The notes under the pieces: generated by a model
Database searches by the model: none
What the model saw: the letters and a program-made list of their open reading frames with translations, nothing else
What the model was told of the DNA's origin: nothing
DNA from: Hysterangium stoloniferum
Taxonomy: Eukaryota > Basidiomycota > Agaricomycetes > Hysterangiales > Hysterangiaceae
Direction of reading: 5' to 3'
NCBI GenBank assembly: GCA_015178975.1
Contig: WHVD01000170.1
Span: 1 to 64,000, forward strand
Length of the DNA stretch: 64,000 bases
Translations under genes and position numbers: made by a program
Shown: piece after piece, positions 1 through 11,132 of the stretch
Numbering within the stretch: position 1 is the stretch's first letter
How the letters are laid out: every line of letters starts with the position of its first letter

Positions 1-3000
1 GGATTGCCATTAAAATGTGCCCAAGTAGGACACAGTATAAGCAATATCTGGACGGGTCATAGTAGCCAAGTATTGTAAAGACCCAACAGCACTGAGATAA
101 GGAACACTACGCATGAAATCCACCTCTGCAGCATTCTCAGGACCCATTTCTTTGGAAAGAGATGTACCAGGTGTCATAGGTGTGAGAACTGGATGACAGT
201 CAGACATGTTATAAACGCTCAAGCATGTTGAGAATAAACTGTCGCTGATCAAGAGTAAGGAGTCGCTTAGAGCGATCTCTGCCAACTCCCACACCAAGTA
301 AATAAAACAGTGGATCCAAGATCACGGCATTTGAAATGCAGGGACAATTGCTTGACAGCTTTGTCAATGGCAAGAGTGGACTTGGATGCAAATGTAATAT
401 CATCAATGTAAATGGGTACAAAGATCTTGACCTCTCCATTGAATAAATGTAAACAGAGGTATCAGATTCAATTCGTTTGAACTCCATTTCAGTAAGTGCA
501 CCATGTAACTTGATGTTCCATTGACGAGATCCCTGCTTGAGACCATAAAGTGATTTCAAGAGTCTGAGAACCTTATTAGGACCTCCTTGATGGAAGCCTT
601 CAGGTTGTCTCATATAGATTGTTCTCATCAAGGTCACCATGGGTGAAAGCAGCAGAAATGTCAACAGAGCGCAAGTCCATGTCTTCAATGGCAGCTAGGC
701 CAGAATCAAACGCAGAGTTGCAGGTCTAAAAGTAGGTGCAAACACTTCATTGTAGTCAATGCCAGGACGTTGTGAGTATCCTTTGGCAACAAGACGAGCT
801 TTATAACGCTCAATGGTGCCATCTGCATTGTGTTGACTTTAAACACCCAACCCGAACCAATTGCCTTTGCACCAACTGGAGGTCAACAAGTTCCCACGTC
901 TTGTTTTCTACCAGTGTATTGTACTCTGCATTTATAGCCTCTTGCCATTTATCTGCATCATCACCTTTCATAGCCTGCTTGTAGTTTTGTGGATCAGCAG
1001 TTGAAGCTGTTCCAACAAACTGTACTTTCCTCATAATCAATGTCTTCATCATCATCTTCAGCTAGAGCTGGAGCTGGTTGTACCTTCCACCATTCACCAG
1101 GTTGCTTTGGAACACGCTGAGAGTGACGAGGCTGTGGTTCTGGTGCAGGTGGAGGAGGTAGTTGAATGGGTTCAGGAAGTGCAGGAATCTGAGCAGGATG
1201 GTGCAGGAATCTGAACAGGAGGTGCAGGAATATAAGCAGGAGGTGCATGAATATGAGTAGGAGGGACAGAAATATCATTATCCCCCTCTACTTCTGGCAC
1301 AAATAAAGGAATGTCAGAGTTTGGTATATTTGGGAAAAGCCTAATATTAGGCATTGGTCCAGTAGTAGATAGACCAGGAAAGTGGCGTTCATCAAATACA
1401 GCCCGTTCAGAGATGATAAACTTCTTTGTAACAGGGTTGTAGAATTGCCAACCTTTGTATCCCACAGGATAGCCTAGAAAGAGGCATTTCTCCATGTGTG
1501 ACTGAAGTGACTTCCTTTTGTCCTTTTGAATGTACACATAGGCAGTACACCCCCACACTCGCAAGTTGCTCACATCTGGTTTCTGCTTGTACCATTGCTC
1601 ATAGGGTGTAGTTTTAGGCAATGGTGCAGTAGGTAGACGATTCCATACATAGACATAAGATGTCACAGCATGGTTCCAGAAAGAAGCAGGCATACGCGCC
1701 TCATGCATTATGGCAGTGACATGATCAGCCATAGTGTGATTGGCTCTTTCTGCAACTCCATTCTGTTGAGGGCGATTGCGAGTAGTATGGCGGCGTACTA
1801 TTCCACATTCATCTGTAAACTTGATAAAGGCATTTGACATATACTCCCCCCCTTTGTCATCCTGCAGAGCTTTGACCTTGCAACCCAGAAGATTCTCAGC
1901 ATAAGCTTTGTATCTCCTGAATGCTTCAAATGCATCACTCTTCCGTTTCAAGAACAGAACAGCTCGCAACTTGGTGCAATCATCAATAAAGGTTATCCAG
2001 TAGTGATAACCCTCAGTTGTTTGCACAGGAAGTGGTCCATGTAGATCACTATGAATAAGTTCAAGTGGTGTCTGAGAATGACTTGGTGAGATAGGGAATG
2101 GACTAGCAGTCATTTTGCCAGCAAGGCAAGGTTCACAGATGGGATCAGGCTGTTCCTTTGAGTCAAGGTTTAAGCCAACCACCAATCCTTCTCTGATCAT
2201 CTTCTGGACATCAGCATAGCTGTGGTGTCCAAGACGGCAATGCCAGAGATTGATATCAAAGGGAAGGGTGGAGACAGCACCAGCTTGCTCAACAACAGGT
2301 GCAGTGACACCATTGAGGATACCTGCATTCTGTGCAGTAACTCTGGCTGTAAACATAGTCTGTCCAGAGCGTTTGAAATGCATTGTTGTTCGATCAATGT
2401 GTATGAGTAGTCCTTTGTGCCTTGTGAGATAAAGACAAGACAGTAGGTTACTGCGCAGTTGTGGTACATGCAAAACTCTTGTAAGCTCCACAGATCGCGA
2501 TTTCCTTCCATTTATAACTGGGTTGAATACCACAGAACCAACTCCTGCAGAGTAGATAACAGTATGATCTGCTAACTTGATTGGGACACATAATGGTGTG
2601 TAGTTATGCAGCCAATGACTATGAGGAGTCATATGACTACTAGCACCTGTATCAGCAAGCCAATCATAGTCAGGACCATTCTGCAGGGTGGAGGAATCAG
2701 ATAAGGAGAAAGCAAGTGCATTTCCAGTATATTCAACATTGTTCTGAGACATTGTCTTCTGAGCACTATTTGGCTTCTTCTTCCCTTTAGCACTATTGGT
2801 AAGGACACTCTCCTGTGCTTCCTGCTGCTTCTTGATGAAGCGATGACACTTGTCCATAGTATGGTTGGTCATAGAGCAGAAAGTACATTTGAGAAATGCA
2901 GTGGATGCATTGCCCTTTACAGTAAGTGCAGATGCAACTGCAGGAGCTTGTGAAGCCCGATGACGGCGTTGTGACTCTTCTGTGACAAAAGCTTGTTGGA

Positions 3001-3565
3001 TAGTAGCCTTGTCCAGCTTGTCCATCAGAAGGAGAGAAGAGGCAAAGTTGTCAAACTGCTCAGGAAGTGCCCTGATCATTGCCATTGATGCAAGTTCCTC
3101 ATCAAGTTTGGCAAGATCAAAATTCAATGGGCGCAGATCCTGGATGGCACGGATGGCTAGATCCACCCGATTCATCAGAGTTTGCAAATTCTCATTCTCT
3201 TCCTTTCTGATGGAGAAGAGATCATCATACGCATTGAAGCGCATGCCAGGGCGCTTCTGCAAGTGTACATCACACAGACTGGTCCACATTTTGACCGGAT
3301 CACCCTCAATCCCTTTAAGATGAATCTTTTGATCATCCTCAACACTCAAGTACATCCAACCTGCTGCTTTGTCTGACTTGAGAGCCCAAGCATCAAATGC
3401 AGTTTGCTGGGCCTCTGTGGGAGATGAGGATAGTGCAGGTGCAATGGAGGTGGCCTCAACAATGCGCCAGACACCCTGGGCACGAAGCCAAGCCTGCATC
3501 TCACCAGACCAGGTGTTGTAGTTATGAGAGTTGAGTTTAGGGAATTGGGGGATGGAAGATGACAT
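1..3565 (-). pseudogene. copia gag-pol polyprotein, degenerate and partial
   Basis: An open frame runs from 3565 (start MSSSIPQF; an in-frame ATG at 3592 also exists) to about 1172. It contains a UBN2-type gag, a CCHC knuckle (CTFCSMTNHTMDKC), a protease active site (ADTGASSH) and an integrase core with HSDLHGP, DDKGGEY and RPQQNGVAERA. The integrase zinc-site residues are at WHCRLGH...CEPCLAGK. Beyond about 1170 the frame changes repeatedly. RT pieces are still readable in other frames ([24 protein letters not shown] is split by shifts; the catalytic YIDD is near 400, and LYGLKQ near 540). An RNase H-proximal stretch (TRPDIAYTVSYLG) reaches the edge. Gag and integrase may be translatable but RT is not, so the copy is non-autonomous. 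Confidence 0.9.
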
Positions 3566-3785
3566 TGTAATATACACAAAGCAAACTCGCAAAGAAGTTC
3601 AGAAAAAAGGTATTTAACTCGAGGTCCAGACGGTAGTCTCGAGGGAAACTCAGCCTTAGTGGCGTACAAGTTCCTCCCTACTAGCAACAGCAATAAGGCT
3701 GGGCCTGGCAGGGGAATATAAAAGTATAGGCTGAAACTTACTCAAAAGAAGCGAGTTTGCAAAACGTTATACTGTACTAGAGCGC

Positions 3786-3807
3786 TTAGAGCGCGGGGCC
3801 CATAACC
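3786..3807 (-). promoter_or_regulatory. putative primer-binding site matching the tRNA-iMet anticodon arm
   Basis: Immediately inside the LTR, the plus strand reads GCGGGGCCCATAACC. This matches the conserved 5' half and anticodon loop of eukaryotic initiator tRNA (GGGCCCATAAC). Element minus-strand RNA would pair with that internal part of tRNA-iMet and not with its CCA end. Priming by the 5' half of tRNA-iMet is established for Drosophila copia. Confidence 0.75.
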
Positions 3808-4145
3808 TGTTAAAAGTGACCTGTGACTTACTGTGACACGTGACACACACAAGTCTGAGGAAAGTTGTTACTATTCAGGTCACTAACTACAAGCTTATAT
3901 ATGTTATACATCAGTAGGCTTGTCAGCTGTCAAAAGTGACAGCTGGTTGACAGCTGTCAGAAGTGACAGCTGATTGACAGCTTGAATGGAAACTGACAGC
4001 TGATTGACAGCTGGAATACAAAGTGACAGCTGATTGACAGCTGTCATGGGAAATGAACTGGAAATACTCTGGAACATGCTGGAAGCTTCTAGAAGGTTCT
4101 AGAAGGTTCCAGAAGGTCTTGGAGACAGTGGAGGCAGTTTTAACA
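3808..4145 (-). repeat. copia 5' LTR, 338 bp
   Basis: The plus strand starts TGTTAAAAGTGACC and ends GGCAGTTTTAACA, giving the TG...CA ends with an imperfect TGTTAAAA/TTTTAACA inverted repeat. The outer flank GCAGG (4146-4150) is one copy of the target duplication; the partner is outside the window. The LTR carries four head-to-tail units of about 29 bp (around 3936, 3963, 3992 and 4023) with core GTGACAGCTGATTGACAGCT, including the perfect palindrome TGACAGCTGTCA. Such arrays of CAGCTG sites in a U3 are plausible enhancers. Confidence 0.88.
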
Positions 4146-4150
4146 GCAGG

Positions 4151-4881
4151 ATCTGCAACACATCATCATGCGTACGAAGTGCTTCAAGGAACATAGAAAA
4201 CACCTCCCGCTTGAGAATTCTTCTTCCTCCTTCCATAGTAGTTGTCACCTCGTTCGACCATTCAGGAATCGATTGGGTCAAATCCTCAAGGTTCCCTGGT
4301 CGCGTGAATAAATCCCGCGCTGATAAAATCGCTTGATAACGCCCTAACCAGACTGCTACAGTCTCCGGTAGAATAGGGTAATCCGTACTGTACTCCTCCA
4401 CAAAGGGGGTAACCTGATCCTTGGGGATTCGATCGGTGTAGTACATATCCCATTTGTAATCGATGGGCTGGGCGTAAACCATATGACCTCCAAGGAACTG
4501 CTTAAGGATGACCTGTCTCGGAGGGAATCTGAGAACGGGCGTGGGTGCTCGACTAGACTCAACGTTAACTCCAGGGGTGTCCAACTGCTCGAGTAATGAG
4601 CATTCCTCAGATGGATCGGGGGGAATGTTCATTGACGATCCAGCTACTACTCTGGGGGAATCCTCTGGAGGAGGTGATCCTGGAGGAAGCTGGGGAATGT
4701 TCGTAGACGATCCAGCTACTACTCCGGGTGAATCCTCCGGAGGAGCTGATCCTTGAAAAGTCGACGAAGACTTCCTCAGGGTGACGTTACGGGGTGGTTC
4801 TAGGTTAAAAGATTTTTGATGAGGCATGGAGCTACCCGGCATTGATGAAGGCCTAGCTGTTTGATTCTTGCCCGTAGTCAT
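4151..4881 (-). pseudogene. chromovirus gag N-terminal fragment (element A2), cut by the copia insertion
   Basis: The frame opens at 4881 (MTTGKNQTARPSS) and stays open up to the copia target site at 4150. It is clearly the same protein as the gag at 7279 on the plus strand: shared RNVTLRKSSST, RFPPRQVILKQFLGGHM and PEWSNEVTT. It has no internal stop where the plus-strand copy has two, so it shows the ancestral codons. The rest of A2 should lie to the left of the copia element, outside the window. Confidence 0.88.
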
Positions 4882-4957
4882 TCGTGTGTTCAGGTCTTAG
4901 TAGTCAAATAATAAGTTTTTCCTCGTAGGAAAAGAACGGTCCGGCTCGGATCACCAC

Positions 4958-5600
4958 TGTGAAGAGTGGTGGATTCTGACTGCTCAATATACGAAGAATA
5001 GTGTTTATTCAACTACTATTAGAGAGTATTGACCGTCAGTACAATACTATAGACTACTAGACTGTTAGTACTAGTATAAGAACGCACTGCACGCCTCAAG
5101 AGCAACTGTATAGTTGCTCGTGACGGCTTAGAACAGTAAGATAATGAGTTGACCTTTTACGGTACAACTAGTAGCTAGAAATAAGTAAGATACTCAGCTA
5201 AAGACTGAGTATCTAGGATAGAGTAATAGTAGCACGAGTCGACTACAGTGTCGATGAGCACAAAGTCTTGAAAGTGGAACTCGACCTTAGCGGTTCGAGT
5301 CCAAAAGGCTATTAGTAGACTAGAGAATGCTACCCTTATGGTAGCTGAGATACTACCCTTGACACCTCTCACTATTCGATGTCTGAGTCGTTACGAGGTG
5401 GTGTCTGCTGGGTAAAAGTTGTCTGTCTCTTTTGGCGCCGAGAGCGCCCATACGTATACACAAAGCTTCGAACTACAAAATCAAGGTGTGCTCGAAATAT
5501 AGAAAGAATATAAAGAAAGAAAATAAAAGGTAAATAATAAAGTACTATAATCCAGTTATTATTCCTTAGTCCAGGTATGCATATATGCATACCCTTTACA
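4958..5600 (-). repeat. chromovirus LTR, 643 bp (5' LTR of element A2)
   Basis: Read on the minus strand it begins TGTAAAGGGTATGCATATAT and ends CCACTCTTCACA. It is followed by TGGTGATCCGAGCCGG as a candidate primer-binding site, then by gag, so it is a 5' LTR and not a solo LTR. It shares the TATGCATA and GAGCAACT palindromes of the other copies and is closest to the solo LTR at 16011. It is inserted in integrase sequence after GGCACCACC, where the plus-strand copy continues without a break. Confidence 0.92.
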
Positions 5601-6558
5601 GGTGGTGCTGTAAATCTTACAGACTTCCCGCCAGAATCTGCAGGTCCATCTCTTGTCCTGATCGCAGATTATTCGAGAGGGTAGTCCGAAGGGGCTGGCC
5701 ACCTGTTTAACAAACATTCGTGCAAATCCTTCAGCCATAAGGTTCGAGAAAGTAGGTATTGTAATAGCGAAACGCGTTAATTTATCAACGGCGATGAAAG
5801 CTGCTGAATACATATCCTTTCCTGAGTCAGGTAGTCCAGTGAGCAGGTCCATAGACACTACTTCGAAAGGCCTAAAAGGTATGTCGGCAGGTCTGAGAGC
5901 TCCTTGATGAGTGGTGCAATCAATTTTGGTCTTTTGGAAGATGTCGCAGGTACGTGCATATGACACGCAATCTTGCAGCATTTTTGGCCAAAAGAACTGG
6001 TCTTTCATTAGGTTGAACAACCGCTGACCTCTGGCGTGTGCTCCCTCAAAAGGATTATCATGTACCAACCTTAAAATAGAGTTAGTCATGGTTCTGGGCA
6101 CGCAAACTCGACTTTTCCAGTCCGAGTCACGAAAGTACAGGAGTCTGTTTGCTCCCACAAAGTAGTGAAAAGGAGTAACAACCGCATTGGGTGAAGGGGT
6201 ATCTAGAGCATAGAGGTTTCTGAAGACTGGGTCCTTCGAGTATCCCTCTAGAAATTTCTTTATATATCCCTCCTCGATACTGATTAGCAGCTGAGGATGA
6301 CGCAGTGCAAAGTCAGACTTGTCCTCCTGATCGTCCCTTACTGCGTTATGAAAATCCCATTCCGACTGTCGAACCTTTTGAGTTACTCCAAAAGGTTCCA
6401 TGGAATCATTTATGATCGAGAAGACCGCCTTCTTAGCAGGTTCATCCTTCCATAGTTTTTCCTCAGTGCTTTTGTCCATAGAGGTCGAGGTGATAGCTTG
6501 TAAATCATCTCTAATAGGGCTCATGAAGGCTGGTACCCGAGGGTGTCTGGACAATGGG
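5601..6558 (-). pseudogene. chromovirus integrase fragment (element A1)
   Basis: An open frame from 6554 downward carries the pre-integrase and integrase. Visible are the HHCC zinc site (HDNPFEGAHARGQR...CDIFQKTK, with the third Cys intact and the last Cys replaced by Phe), the catalytic Asp in VSMDLLTGLPDSG, and the second Asp in IICDQDKRW. It starts abruptly in the RNase H-integrase linker (PLSR region) at the boundary with the LTR at 6559. It ends at the A2 LTR, so the third catalytic residue is missing. It aligns with 14455-15400 of element B and lacks B's frameshift and stops. Confidence 0.9.
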
Positions 6559-7201
6559 TGTGAAGGGTATGCATATATGCATAATTGGACTAAGGAATAA
6601 TAGTTGGATTATAGTATTTTATTATTTACTTTTTATTTTCTTCATTTACATTCTTTCTATATTTCAAGCATACCCTTATTTTGTAGTTCGAAGCTTTGTG
6701 TATACGTATGGGCGCTCTCGGCGCCAAACAATAGACACTTTTCACCCAGCAGACACCACCTCGTAAATGACACAGACGTCAAATAGCGAGAGGTGTCAAG
6801 GGTAAAGTCTCAACTACCTATAAAGGTAGTGTTCTCTCGCATACTAACATACTTTGAACTCGAACCGCGAAGGTCAAGTTCCCCTCTAAGGTCTTTGCGC
6901 TCGTCGACACTATAGTCGACTCACGCTACTATATCTTTACTTTAGATATTCAGCTTCTCGTTGATTATCTATCTTGCGTCTAGCTACGAGTTGTACCATG
7001 AAGGTCAACTCTTTCCTTCTCTCATTCTAGCCGTCAAGAGCAACTGTACAGTTGCTCTTGAGACGCATAGCGTGTCTCCTTACTAGTACTGCCAGTCTAG
7101 TAATCTATGGTATTGTACTGTACAGTCAATACCTACTAATAGTAGTTGAATAAACACTATTCTTCGTATATTGAACGGTCAGAATCTAGTGACTCTTCAC
7201 A
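6559..7201 (+). repeat. chromovirus 5' LTR of element B, 643 bp
   Basis: The LTR runs from TGTGAAGGGTATGCATATAT to GACTCTTCACA. Inside are a 16-bp palindrome (6568-6583, TATGCATATATGCATA), an inverted GTCGAC pair (6903-6920), a TATA-like box inside a small inverted repeat (CTACCTATAAAGGTAG, about 6818), and a 28-bp perfect palindrome at 7034-7061 with core GAGCAACTGTACAGTTGCTC. AATAAA near 7150 is a possible poly(A) signal. The 3' LTR matches closely but not exactly, so this is not a brand-new insertion. Confidence 0.95.
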
Positions 7202-7202
7202 G

Positions 7203-7220
7203 TGGTGATCCGGGCCGGAC
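7203..7220 (+). promoter_or_regulatory. candidate chromovirus primer-binding site
   Basis: TGGTGATCCGGGCCGGAC begins one base after the LTR. The leading TGG would pair with the CCA tail of a tRNA. The A2 copy has the same segment with one change (GAG for GGG). The tRNA species was not identified. Confidence 0.55.
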
Positions 7221-7278
7221 CGTTCTTTTCCTACGAAAAAAGATCTTATTATTGGACTACTAAAACTCGAACACGCGA

Positions 7279-10200
7279 ATGACTACGGGCAAGAACCAAA
7301 CACCTAGGTCTTCATCAGCTCCGAGTAGCTCCATGCCTTGTCAAAAATCCGCTAATTTGGAACCACCCCGTAACGTCACCTTGAGGAAGTCTTCGTCGAC
7401 TCTCCAAGGATCAACTCCTCTGGAGGATCCTTCCGGAGTAGTAGCGGATTCGTCAACGAACATTCCACCCGACCCACCTGAAGAACACTTGTCACTCGGG
7501 CAGTCGAATGCCCCTGGAGCCAACGTTGAGGCTGGTCGAGCACCCTCACCTGTTCTCAGGTTCCCTCCGAGACAAGTTATTCTCAAGCAGTTCCTTGGAG
7601 GTCATATGATCTATGCTCAGCCCATCGACTTACAATGGGATATGTACTACACCGATTGAATCTCCGATGATCTGGTTACCCCCTTTGTAGAGGAGTACAA
7701 TACGGATTACCCCATTTTACCAGTGACTGTAGCAGTGTGGTTAGGTCGTTACCAGGCGATCTTATCGGCGTGAGATTTATTCACGCGACCAGGGAACCTT
7801 GAGGACTTGACCTGGTTGATTCCTGAATGGTCGAATGAGGTGACTACCGCTACAGAAGGTGGAAGAAGGATTCTCAAGCAGGAGGTGTTTTCTCTATTCC
7901 TTGAAGCACTTCATACGCATGATGATGCGTTGCAGATCCTGCACGTCCTGCTCGGCGGAGACCATGTCGTGCCTAAGGTTGACTACCAGTACATGTATAT
8001 CTGCATGTTGGAGGAGTCTCTCAATGGAGTCACGCCAAATCTGCCATTTGCATACTTCACTCTAAGGGGTCGGCTGAAACAAAATCAAAGAAGACTCGAT
8101 AAGATGGTTTTAGAGGTACTCCTCCCCTATAACGACTCGATTCAGGTCCCCGATTCGCCTATCTCCACGACTGATTCATTCGTTCGCAACCTAAATGGGT
8201 CTCCAGATACTCGTTTCCTATGTTCTCTCAACCGTCCTGTGATAATGGAGGACTTTCCGCTGGACTTGAGGACGCAGGTGATAGAACACCTTCAAGAAAA
8301 GAGGATTGAGGTCTGTGCTCCCTTTCATCAACCTCAGCCACATCGACTCCTGAACACGATGGAGATGGAGAGACGAATCGTGATGGAATCCAGTCCCACG
8401 CCTTTTCAGGGAGATCCTCGCTCTCGCGTCGCATTTGAGGGAGTTCCCAACAGCCCTAACGTCGGGAACGAAGTGACCACTGTCAGAAATCGATCAGTTG
8501 CCAGCAAGGGTCGACCGTCCTTCTCTACAGCGTTCACTGAGGGTATAGCTGGCCCAGTTGCTGGTCGAGGATTGCTGAATCCGGACGGTCCCCGCCATTC
8601 TCTGCCAATCACTTTGAATCCCTTCTTGCCATCAGGAGCACCCCCTAGTGATTCATCCGGGAGTTCGAACACTTCAGACCGAGGAGGGAACTCGGGACGT
8701 GGGGAGTGCCACAATAGAGTGCCTAACATCCCTTTTCGAACTCCGACACAGTCTCAAGCTAGCGCGCTTATTGATGACTTACCTAAGGACAAGAAGATCA
8801 CTCTTAACACCAGCAACCTCAAGATCAAATGGTCTGACCTCCCCGAATACGATGGAGCCCAATCCAAGGCCTTGGACTATATCATGGACATCATGAGTCT
8901 TGCGGAGATATCAGACTCTTTGAGTGTGATGTTAGGACTCGCTCTGCCAAGACGACTTACGGGAAACGCTAAGGTCTGGTGGAGCACCCTAGACCGTGAG
9001 CATCGTACTGAATTCAGTCAATCTCATGGGTCGTTTCTTTGGGGTATCGTCGAAGGATTGCTTGGAACTCATTGGCGTGAATCCTTAGCCTTAGAATGGG
9101 AAGCTATGAAATTTCGACAGGCTGGTCATGATCGTGAGACACCCGTCCACTATATCCAACGGAGAGTTAAACTTTATTGTTTCCTGTACGGGTTCCACCA
9201 GGACAGAGGAGATGAGACACGCAGACTCATTCTCACGCTGCCTATGGAATGGCTCTACCTTCTTCAAGGACAACCCATCGACGATATCATGAGTTTGCAG
9301 ACTTATGCTAATAACCTGCAAGAAGCTCTGATTAACGCTTGGGTCCAAACACACCGGGAACGTTACAGGTTCCAGAAACCGTGTGTAACGTTAGCGGAGG
9401 GTCAGGAAGTAGATTTTAGAATCACCGACGACTTCTCTTCACCTAACCAGGTTCTTGTTAGTGAGACTAACGAGAGAGGCTGGATGAGAAGGACCGTCCC
9501 TGACGTCGCTAATCCAATGCAGGGAAAGCGTCACGGAAAAATGTTCTTAGAGAGGAGTAACAAGAAGAGCGCGGTCAAACCCACCAAGGAATGTTGGATA
9601 TGCGGAAGTCCGGAGCATTTCAAGATAGACTGTCCTCAAGCTGGCAAAATGTCTCATTATGTCTCTATCAACAAATGCTCCACACAGGATATGTCGGAGG
9701 AAGCTGAGGAGCAAAGGTTATATGAAGCGGTTCATGGACTATCTATACAAGGACAAGTAAATAGCTCTGATGACGAATTGACTTTTGTTTCCATTTATGC
9801 GCCCCGAGTCGGAGACACATTAGTAAGGGAGGAAAATCGAACGACTAGTGAAGCTCTTCTGTCTGAAGTTTATGTATCCATACTCGCTGCAGATTTCTTC
9901 GAAAAGGGAGACCGATTGAGTGCTCATCGGCGGGACCTTGAAGGCCTGACCGAGAAGCATGAGCAGACCGGAGATTCTCACGAACAAATCAGCTCAAACT
10001 CGCTCTGTTCGCCTGGAACTGATGTTGACACATTCCCGTTTGATCCTGGAAACCCCCCCAACTTACTACCGTACGAGGACTCGGATTCGGAGGACGGCGA
10101 CAATGACACGGTATTGGATTCCCCTTCGAAGCATATTCCTTGTCGAAGTGAGTGCAGGAATGTAATCTTGTCCCTGCACAAGGAAAGTAAGAGGCCTAGA

Positions 10201-10417
10201 ATCCAATACCCTCATCCCAGTCGACTGATGAAGGAGGATACTACAATCCTTTATCGAAAACGGGATCCTCCCAGTGGTTACTCTAGCATAGGAGTTGCAG
10301 CGCTCCATGTTTTCGGTCATGTAGGAACTCCCGATTCACCCGAACGCATTAAAGTTTGAATGGACACGGGAGCGGATCTTTCCCTTATATTGGAGGAATT
10401 CTACAAGGGGCTGCAGG
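7279..10417 (+). pseudogene. chromovirus gag and start of protease, element B
   Basis: The gag frame starts at 7279 (MTTGKNQTPRSSS), in the same place as in A2. It is interrupted by TGA at 7657-7659 and 7771-7773, where A2 has CGA and CGG. It then stays open from 7807 to 10357. A capsid-like region lies around 8820-9400, followed by a CCHC knuckle (CWICGSPEHFKIDC, about 9594). A third TGA at 10357 comes just before the protease active site MDTGADLSLI (10360). The protease is then split by the solo LTR at 10418. No gag/pol frame change is needed, so the ancestor made a single Gag-Pol. Confidence 0.9.
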
Positions 10418-11127
10418 TGTTAGGGCAACACTAACAAGGCTACCAAATACAAGATAAAACACAGAGATATGAAATGAAGAGGAGACAGCTCAATGACAGG
10501 GGAGATCACACTTGTTTTAGTGGGATTCCTAAGAGATTTAAACTAAAGATCAACTATGTACATGCCCCTATTTATACTATTTATTTAATATTTTTTATTG
10601 ATGAAAAATCTAAGAAGAATACTAAAAACGTCATGTATGCACCTTACATTGCATAGCTGCGCTTCGGCGCTTATGTAATCCCGTGCGGCGCTGTGTAGGT
10701 CCACGTGGCGCTTCGGCGTTTGCGTAGGCTCCGACTGTTGTTGCAGTGACGGTGCACAAGGACGCCTCCATGGACACACAGTGCTTCGTACTGTGTGTCT
10801 GTCGGGGCGTAGGTGGCGCCATCAGCGTTATGTCGGCGCCGTCGTTTACACCGTGCCGCCATTATGTCGCATCGCGGTGCTATTGCGCCGCGTCACTGTG
10901 TTGCTGCACGGCCGCCTCTGTATGACCATCGGGTCTTGAGTGGCAGCGTCGACCTTATGTCGACGCCATCGCTGTGTTACTGCACCACGCTGCTTTTCGT
11001 GTGGGCGGCAATGTGATTACGTAATCGCTCTCGTACCATGCTTGTATTGCTACATGTAGATTTAGTTAAAATAAACTAAAATCAAAAATAAATGGCAAAA
11101 ATATATATTATATATATTGCCCTGACA
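10418..11127 (+). repeat. solo LTR, 710 bp, different family
   Basis: The ends are TGTTAGGGCAAC and ATTGCCCTGACA, flanked on both sides by GCAGG (10413-10417 and 11128-11132), a 5-bp target duplication. It splits the chromovirus protease. The middle (about 10650-11010) is GC-rich and contains hairpins with TTCG loops: GCGCTTCGGCGC at 10659-10670, a second at 10708-10719, and a 10-bp stem GACACACAGT/ACTGTGTGTC at 10773-10799. No internal coding region remains. Confidence 0.9.
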
Positions 11128-11132
11128 GCAGG

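Larger units (their letters stand above)
1..4145 (-). mobile_element. Ty1/copia LTR retrotransposon, 5' part (runs off window edge)
   Basis: On the minus strand the order is 5' LTR (3808-4145), half-tRNA primer site, then gag, protease, integrase and reverse transcriptase. That is the Pseudoviridae order, with integrase before RT. The 3' end and 3' LTR lie beyond base 1. The LTR outer end is flanked by GCAGG (4146-4150), and the sequence outside is chromovirus gag, so this element inserted into an older chromovirus. The coding region is decayed in its RT part. Confidence 0.93.

Noticed and set aside
3930-4050. Possible CRISPR-like array
   Set aside because: Units are directly tandem without unique spacers and lie inside an LTR of a eukaryotic element.
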